From NCBI RefSeq assembly GCF_030272615.1, contig NC_081405.1:569219095-569283094 (forward strand): a stretch of 64,000 nucleotides of DNA. The letters are read 5' to 3'. The translations under genes were made by a program, and so were the position numbers. Within the stretch, counting starts at the first letter, position 1; each line of letters opens with the position of its first letter. Under the pieces are notes generated by a model, which worked only from the letters and a program-made list of their open reading frames with translations, searched no databases and was not told the origin of the DNA. This DNA comes from Cryptomeria japonica (taxonomy: Eukaryota; Streptophyta; Pinopsida; Cupressales; Cupressaceae). Positions 57,365 through 64,000 of the stretch are shown here, in pieces.

Positions 57365-58702
57365 TGTAGATAGGAAACTAGAAATCATCAAAGCAAATCA
57401 ATATTAATCTAGCTCAATCACGAAAGCTCAAATGCAATGATCAATCCTAAAAACACTCAATAAAGGCATGAAAACAAGACATCAATTCAAGATTGAAAAC
57501 TAAGCCAACCAAATGCAGACTTGGATGTCTCCTTCATGTGGCTCCATTGTCCTTCTTTCTCCTTCAAATATATTTGTTTGTGGCTCTCAGCTACTAGTGC
57601 ATAAGCATGATGTGAAAGCAAGTAGACAAGATTGTAGCGCAAGAATACTCGAAGCATGATTGATTCGACCAAGTAGTAGTCTTGATTGAAGAAATTCATC
57701 CAATTTATAGACAAATTGGAGAAAAGAGAAGATTAGCATTAAATTGACATTAGAGGTGATTGATTTCAAAAATGGCACAATTGAATGGAAAGAAGAAGGT
57801 TATGACACCTTCTATGTCATGAATTATGACATATTGCCAATGCAAAGGTTAGAGGACTAGAAGCTTATGACATCTTGCTATGCCAAAAGTATGACGCATG
57901 AGAAATTCATGCTTCCACTGAAGCACAAAAATAGGGAGAACTAGAGAAAAATTAATTAGGTGGAAATTGAATTTAGCAAATTAGAAAATGAGGTGAATTA
58001 ATGAATTGGAAATTAGAAATTGATGAAATTAGAAAAATAAGTGAATTAATTAACAATTTTTCATTCATTAATTAATTCACAAAAAGAGAGGGAATTAATT
58101 AGCCAATTAAATAAATATTTAATTGTGACAAGAAGACTTAGGATAAATAAATAAATTATTTAACCTAGAGGGAAAATGACAAACAAGATTAAATCAATAA
58201 ATCATAAAACCCTAGAAGATGAATTAGAAAATGCAAGAATGACAATTAGGTCTTGATGTAAGATTGATTTGATGTAGATTTGATTTAATCATGATTTGAT
58301 AAATGAATTGATTGATAAACAATTGAAATTGGTTGAAAAATTGACCAATATTGATAAAGAGACCAAATTGATATGCACCAATTGACGAGGAACAATGACT
58401 AATTGATCCAAATTGATATGATTGAGAAGGATGACGATCGATGACAAATCAATCGCAAAATGACAAGATTGACAAGTTGATAAGGATCGACCAAAATCAT
58501 GACTGAAAATTGTTATCAACAAGACCTAATTCGAAAGCGAGAAAAATGAGGAATGCAGAAGAAGGACTAGATGCTCGCAAACGATAAAGACCAAGTACGC
58601 AACATAGAAGAAATGTTAATGCGATGCAAAAACCTAAAATAAGGCAATGCGCCAATGTTAAAGTATGACTCCGCAAGCGTTGACCATTTTTAGGTGTCTA
58701 CA
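57365..58702 (-). repeat. 5' LTR of element E
   Basis: Nearly identical to 31674-33017. TATA-like CTATAAATTGG at about 57700-57710 (minus). Confidence 0.93.
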
Positions 58703-58707
58703 GTAAT
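58703..58707. repeat. Target-site duplication of E, right (GTAAT)
   Basis: Second copy of GTAAT; the first is at 31669-31673. Confidence 0.92.
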
Positions 58708-58869
58708 AACAATTGATAAGGTGAATGAGGACACATTCAAAGAGAAAGTTGAAAAAGAAAAGGATAAATTCTTTGAGGATACAATAAAGAAGTGCACAGA
58801 AGACATAAATACACTTTACCGACACTGAATACTACAATTTTGGAATACAAAGAGCTATATAGAGAAACA
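58708..58869 (+). pseudogene. ORF2 of B, continuation after E
   Basis: It reads TIDKVNEDTFKEKVEKEKDK and then FFEDTIKKCTE, matching the segment of ORF2 of A that follows ITDNTVIV (about 2290-2190). This proves that 31673 and 58708 were once joined. F interrupts it at 58870. Confidence 0.8.
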
Positions 58870-60376
58870 TGTTGGCATATGTGCAGAGTATGGTGACATG
58901 ATGATATCGTATGTTGTCATTGATGTCAATATGCTAAAATATGGACGAGTATGGTGTAGTGAGCAAACTGGCAAGAGAACCGGTATGATGATGTAAACCG
59001 GTATTTGTGAAAAAGTGAAGCGGTATGTTTGTTCAAGGTGAACTGGTATGTTGGAATGTGAACCAGTATATAAAATGTTTGGTATGAAGGTTTCATATGG
59101 TATGACTACCGATTGGTAGTCTTAGCTTCAGGGTTTTCGGTTGAAGTGTTCCAAGCCTGTGTGATTCAACCGATGACATCGTGTGATGAGTTAGTATTGT
59201 AATGAAGAACAGATTCTGTTGCCACGTCATCCTTGTGTGTGTGAAGGATCTTGCATGAAGGAGATTGATCCTATCTACCTTAGGAATGTGCGAAGTCTCT
59301 ATAAATGGTGGAGAACCCGTGATAGGTTATCAACCTCTAAGAAGCAGTGAAGAACAAACATTGGAGAATATCTTGAGATCTGTTCAAGACTATTGTAATC
59401 AATGCAATATGTTCAATGATTAGGATTGAACCAACTGAATTGCTTAACCTAAATGTTTAGGGTTTAGGGTTTATGCTACCGACTTATCTATTTTCTATAA
59501 GGTCAATGTTTTTTATGTTGAAGTTGTTGGAAAATGTTGTGTGTGTATCTAAGTGTAGAGATACGTAATTCTTGCCAGACCAGATAAGAGAATTGATCCC
59601 TGTAGAGTGTGATTGTAGAAGGAAGGAACTAAAGTAGATCTGCATTGGCATTGAGGTGTTGTTACCAGATCATTGTAATACCTGTTGACCTCTAACCACT
59701 TCAACAGTTGGAAAATCCCTTATCAGGGTAGCATTAATTGGCTTGTTGTAAATCCTTTAACTGGGTGACTCAAAATCTTTGAGTTCTTAAAATCCTCTAA
59801 CAAGGTAACCTTTAACAGGGTTTAACCCTTAATCAGGTATTTTATCCATACCTTAACCGGGTGATCCCTAGCAGGATCGGTTCCTAACAAAACCTATTGT
59901 AAAGTCTTTAACCGGACCAGGCTCCTAATAGAACGAACTTCAAAAGGGTTCGAAGAACAACTTGTGGGTATTCATCCCCACCATGGTTTTCCCTAGTTGT
60001 TATTCCATGTGAAAAAATATGTGTGTTATGTGTGATGCTTTTTCATGTGATGCTTGTTATGTTCTGTCAAGCGGTAAAGCATGTTGAACTAGTAAGTCTT
60101 TACATTTCTGTTGATGTATTACTAGTGTATGCATATGGGTGAAGTGGAAATAAGATGTTAGATTGTGTGGAAAGCTAAGAGTTACTCATTTATGTCTTTC
60201 ACATTCTTACTATGTTTAAACCGACAGTAATCTGGTTTAGACCGGTGTTATTACTTAGCAGTCAAGTGCAATGTTTTCAGTCAAACCAGTTCAAAGAAAA
60301 GTATTTTTTCCTATATTGATTCATCCCCCCCTCTCGATACCAGTTTGGTACTAACTGTTCATCATTGATTCATCAA
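58870..60376 (+). repeat. 5' LTR of element F
   Basis: It starts TGTTGGCATATGTGC and ends ATTCATCA beside the primer site. U3 box TTGTCATTGATGTCAA at 58914-58929; TATA-like TCTATAAATGG at 59298-59308; U5 motif GATTCATCCCCCCCTCTCGA at about 60318-60337. ACCGGT-type sixmers are frequent. Confidence 0.85.
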
Positions 60377-60390
60377 TTGGTATCAGAGCA
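60377..60390 (+). other. Primer-binding site of F (tRNA-iMet)
   Basis: ATTGGTATCAGAGC, identical to that of element C. Confidence 0.95.
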
Positions 60391-60446
60391 TCTTCCAAGT
60401 CCTCTATGTTGTAAGCTTAACTGCTTGAGGTAAAGATCCTACTCTA

Positions 60447-61805
60447 ATGATGAAGAGGGAAGGTCCAAAGTTTAGTAGAGACAACTTTAAAATATGGAAG
60501 TACAGAATGAAGATATACATCAGAAGCATGGGTGCTCAACACTGGAGCTATGTTGAGAATTCTTATGTTATCCCTACTGGTACTCTCACCGATGATCATA
60601 AGAGAGAGATTCAGGAGAATGGGAAAGTCATGGAAGCCCTAATCAATAGTTTATCTGACATTGAGTTTATTGATGTTCAGGATAAAGAGAATCCCAAAGA
60701 AGTATGGGATGCTCTTGAGAATATCTATGGTGGTGATGAGCATGTGAAACAAGCTAAGGAAGAAAGCCTTAGGGGAAAGTTTGAAGACATGTAGATGGTT
60801 GAAGGAGAGACCATTCAATAGTATGGAATAAGAATCAACACTATTGTTGGAGATATCAAGAGTGCAGGTGGTAAAATAGAAGATTCCACTATTGTTAGCA
60901 AAGTTTTGAGATCCTTATTACTAGTCTATGCACTAAGGGTTGTTGTTATTAAGGAGTTGAGGTATGTATACAAAACAAAGGTATCTCTGGACTCCATCAT
61001 TGCAAAGTTAACAACTTATGAGCTAAATAGTTATGATGGCAATATTCAGAAGACTAAATCAGCCTTCAGAGCATCTGTTGCACCATCTAGAAAGGGCAAA
61101 GAAGCTAGTACCAATGGTGAACCAAGACAAAGTAGAGAAATGGATGATGAGAAGATCCTGATGGAATTTGAATCTCTTCTTGCCAAGAGACTTCCTAAGG
61201 GAACTGATAAATACAGAGGTAAGCTTCCTTTGAAATGCTTTTCTTGCAATAGGATAGGACACATTGCTATAAACTATCCTAATGGTGATAATAAGGACAA
61301 ACCGGAAAAGTTCAAGAAGTTCAAAGGAGGAAATTGGAGAAACTATTTTGTAGCAGTTGATGAAGGTGTCATTGATGAGGAATCAGAAGATGAAGAAAGT
61401 GAAGACATTGTGTTTGTAGCAGTTAAGGAAGATGTTTTAGATAAGAAGGCTCTTGTCTCTCGCTTTGATAATTCCAATGAGTGGATTATTGATAGTGGTT
61501 GTTCTCACCATATGACTAGTGACCGGAATAAGTTTCTACCTCTGGAAGAGTATGATGGTGGTGCGGTTCATTTTGGCAATGATGTACCATGTATGGTAAA
61601 AGGTAGAGGGTCCATCTCTCTAAATGAAAAAAGCAGTGTTGATAATGTGTATTGCATAGAAGGTCTCAGACACAACCTTTTGAGTGTTGCCCAGCTAAAT
61701 GATAATGGACTCACTCTGGAATTCAGAGATGGAGTGTGTAAAATAAAAGGTAAGAGTGGTGAACTGATGGCCACCAGTATGCAGACCAAAGGTAACCTAT
61801 TTTAG
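60447..61805 (+). pseudogene. gag: gag and protease of F
   Basis: MMKREGPKFSRDNFKIWKYR begins a copia Gag of the UBN2 type; the first frame ends at TAG 60792, and after a second TAG (60822) the frame goes on to 61805. The zinc knuckle reads CFSCNRIGHIAINYP, its last Cys changed to Tyr (a G-to-A change). An acidic linker follows, then the protease with WIIDSGCSHHMTSD (about 61480) and GLRHNLLSVAQL. Both stops lie where relatives have Gln or a similar residue. Confidence 0.88.
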
Positions 61806-62504
61806 CTAAATGCTAATGTCAGTACATGTCTAATGACTAAGTTTGATGATAGATGGATATGGATTAGGAGACTCTACCATGTAAACTTTGATAATATTGT
61901 GAAGGCCGGTAAGATCAAGGTAGTTAGAGGATTGCCTATGCTGAGCAAACCAAAAAATCCTTTGTGTAGAGAGTGTCAACTAGGGAAAATGTCTTCCTCA
62001 ACCTTCAAAGGTAAATCTTTCACTATAGAAAATTTACTTGATCTTGTGCATATTGATTTGTGTGGTCCTATAAAAACTAGGAGTGTGCAAGGAGATACGT
62101 ATTTTATGATTCTTACTAATGATTTCTCAAGAATGATGTGGGTCACATTCTTGAAGGACAAATCTGAAGCTTTTGGAAAGTTCAAATCCTTCAGAGCACT
62201 GGTTGAAAAAGAAAGTGGTAAGAGGATTAATTGCTTAAGAACTGATCAAGGAGGAGAATTCACTTCCGATGAATTCAACAAATATTATGAAGAGAATGGC
62301 ATCAAGAGGCAACTATCTACCCCCCAGACTCCACAACAGAATGGCCTAGTAGAGAGGAAGAACCAAACTATGGTTGAAGCAGTTAGAACTATGTTGATCC
62401 AAGGGAAGGTTTCTCACACCATTTGGAGAGAAGTAGTGAGTACTGTAGTCTACACAATGAACCAGGTACTCATCAAAAAGGGTAAGGATAAAACACTTTA
62501 TTAG
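61803..62504 (+). pseudogene. pol: Integrase of F
   Basis: The zinc-binding region (RLYHVNFDNI and CRECQLGKM) precedes a core with LVHIDLCGPI (Asp 1), CLRTDQGGEF (Asp 2) and NGLVERKNQT (Glu), correctly spaced. A TAG separates it from the protease (61803), another follows KDKTLY (62502). Confidence 0.9.
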
Positions 62505-63048
62505 TATTGGACCGGTAAGACACCAATGGTAAGCTACTTTAGAGTGTTTGGTAGCAAATGTTATATCAACAGGAGTGAACATGAGAGAAAGTTTGATGCT
62601 AAATGTGATGAGGGAGTATTCCACAAAGAGAAAAGATCTCAAATGTTTCAACAATAGGACTCAGAGAATTGTTAAAAGCATCAATGTTAGATTTGATGAA
62701 ACCTCTGAGAAATCTGAGGAAACTGACAGTGAGCAAGTAGAAGATGAAATGGTAGTAACCTTCTGGGAATTGGTTGCAAAACAACCTAGCACCAGTAATA
62801 GTGCTCCTACACCGGTAGATGTTGATGCTGATGAAGATGAGGATGAAGAAGAAAAGCAAGAGGAAACAACTAAGATTATTCCTAGGTATGTAAAGTTGAA
62901 TCATGATTCAAAGCAGATCATAGGAGACAAGGATGCAATAATTCTTACAAGAAGAAAGGTTAGAGAAAACTCTTGCATGATCTCTGCAAAGAGGCACATA
63001 AAGATGAAGACTAGATCAATGCAATGGAAGAGGAACTTGACTAGATAG
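62505..63048 (+). pseudogene. pol: Integrase C-terminus and linker of F
   Basis: KTPMVSYFRVFGSKCYI is read in one frame and CFNNRTQRIVKSINVRFDE in another, with a frame change near 62620. An acidic linker follows (DEDEDEEEKQEE). Confidence 0.75.
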
Positions 63049-64000
63049 AAAATAATGGTACATGGTCTTTGGTACCCAGAATTGGGCATAAAAATGTCAT
63101 TGGCACCAAATGGGTTTTTAGAAATAAGTTGAATGAAGATGGCATAGTGGTAAGAAACAAAGCCAGACTGGTGTGTAAGGAATATGCTCAAGAAGAAGGA
63201 GAAGACTATGGAGAAACCTTTGCTCCAGTAGCTAGATTGGAAGAAGTTCATATGCTTCTTGCATAAACAGCATTCAAGGGATTCAAAGTATATCAAATGG
63301 ATGCAAAATCTACATTCCTGAATGGAATTCTAGAAGAGGAGGTGTATATAGAGCAACCAGACAATGACATGGTGTGCAAGCTACATAAAGCCTTGTATGG
63401 ACTAAAGTAGGCACCTAGAGCATGGTATGAATGCTTGCACTCCCATCTTGTGAAGATTGGATTTGAGAGAACAAGTGAAGATAGCAATATCTATTTGAAG
63501 TCAAAAGGAGATCAGATTCTAATATGTGAGGTATTTGTTGATGACATTATCTTTGGAGGAGATGACAAGATGAGTCATGATTTTGCATATGAGATGAAAA
63601 AGGAGTTTGAGATGTCACTAATAGGGGAGATTAAGTTCTTCATTGGACTATAGATTCAACAAATGAAAGATGGAATCTTTATCACTTAGCCCAAGTATGT
63701 CAAAGAGGTGTTGAAGACTTTTGGCATGGAAGACAGCAAACCGGTTGGTACACCAATGGTGACCGATTGTACACTATCAAAGGAGGATGACTTAGTTTTG
63801 GTAAATGAGAAAGAATACCGATCAATGATTGGCAAATTGCACTATGTAGTACATAGCAGACCAGACATTGCACATGTTGTGGGAAGTACTGCACGGTTTA
63901 AGAAAATCCCAAGAGAATCCCACTTGGTAGCATTCAAGCGGATTCTGAGATATCTGAAGGGAACTATTGACTATGGATTATGGTATCCATATAGTAATGA
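63049..64000 (+). pseudogene. pol: Reverse transcriptase of F, C-terminal part outside window
   Basis: Motifs: [71 protein letters not shown] followed by TAG, then APRAWYE, FVDDIIFGG (YVDD-type site with Phe for Tyr), EIKFFIGL followed by TAG, and SRPDIAHVVG, RILRYLKGT. Stops at 63046, 63264, 63408, 63651 and 63688; at least three interrupt motifs that carry Gln in relatives. RNase H is beyond the window. Confidence 0.9.

Larger units (their letters stand above)
31674..58702 (-). mobile_element. Element E: non-autonomous relative of D, minus strand
   Basis: Inverted-orientation LTRs (31674-33017 and 57365-58702) flanked by GTAAT define the element. Its own sequence is about 9.7 kb; the rest is element D, inserted with duplication AGTAC about 360 bp inside the 5' LTR. 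E's LTRs, 5' leader and 3' UTR are homologous to those of D. It has no Retrotrans_gag domain and no pol, only a Gln/Pro/Ser-rich reading frame. Confidence 0.93.
26721..58869 (+). mobile_element. Element B: pol-less LTR element, split by E and entered by F
   Basis: It has the same family layout as element A, in plus orientation: LTR, primer site, zinc-knuckle ORF1, promoter-like block, ORF2. ORF2 breaks at 31673 with the insertion of element E and resumes at 58708. At 58870 copia element F begins, so the end of ORF2 and the 3' LTR are beyond the window. Own sequence visible is about 5.1 kb. Confidence 0.88.
58870..64000 (+). mobile_element. Element F: Ty1/copia retrotransposon, cut by window end
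   Basis: LTR, tRNA-iMet primer site, gag, protease, integrase and reverse transcriptase in copia order, inserted in ORF2 of B. The 3' end lies outside. The five bases before the LTR are AAACA (58865-58869), a candidate duplication. Several stops, mostly TAG for CAG. Confidence 0.92.

Overview
This is a plant nuclear window made almost entirely of nested, decaying LTR retrotransposons. I see no single-copy host gene, rRNA, tRNA gene or organelle sequence. Large LTRs, initiator-Met-tRNA primer sites, Ty1/copia and Ty3/gypsy (Tat-like) proteins, plant mobile domain (PMD) genes and deep nesting all fit a large, repeat-rich seed-plant genome. A conifer or other gymnosperm is my guess, by inference only.

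Layout. 1-688: end of an LTR (J). 689-7187: element A on the minus strand, a pol-less copia-type element with two ORFs. 7188-11293: 3' part of a Tat-like gypsy element (G) with the end of pol, a CT microsatellite, an antisense PMD pseudogene and a 3' LTR. 11310-~14000: gag-protease remnant of another gypsy element (I, minus). ~14040-15254 and 22781-23731: one minus-strand gene (H) split by element C. 15255-22775: element C (plus), complete, flanked by GACTC. 23930-26720: LTR-like sequence (K) with a ~73-bp tandem array. 26721 onward: element B (plus), same family as A. B is split by element E (31674-58702, minus, TSD GTAAT). E is split by element D (39692-57001, plus, TSD AGTAC), a 17.3-kb Tat-type gypsy element. 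B is entered again at 58870 by copia element F, which runs off the window.

How the parts relate. A, B and C have LTRs, an iMet-type primer site and polypurine tracts, but in place of pol they carry ORF1 (coiled coil plus CCHC zinc knuckles) and a separate large ORF2 with no domain I recognise. F carries a complete copia gag-pol and shares their short U3 and U5 motifs, so an F-like element is a plausible enzyme donor. D supplies the equivalent for E, which has D's LTRs and UTRs but no capsid or pol and instead an open Gln/Pro/Ser-rich reading frame. D and G both carry an antisense PMD gene between pol and the 3' LTR; E lacks it at the matching position.

Most coding regions are broken, largely by stops that read as former CAG, CAA or CGA codons, the pattern expected from deamination of methylated cytosine. 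LTR pairs were compared by eye, so boundaries backed by a target-site duplication are firm and the others approximate.
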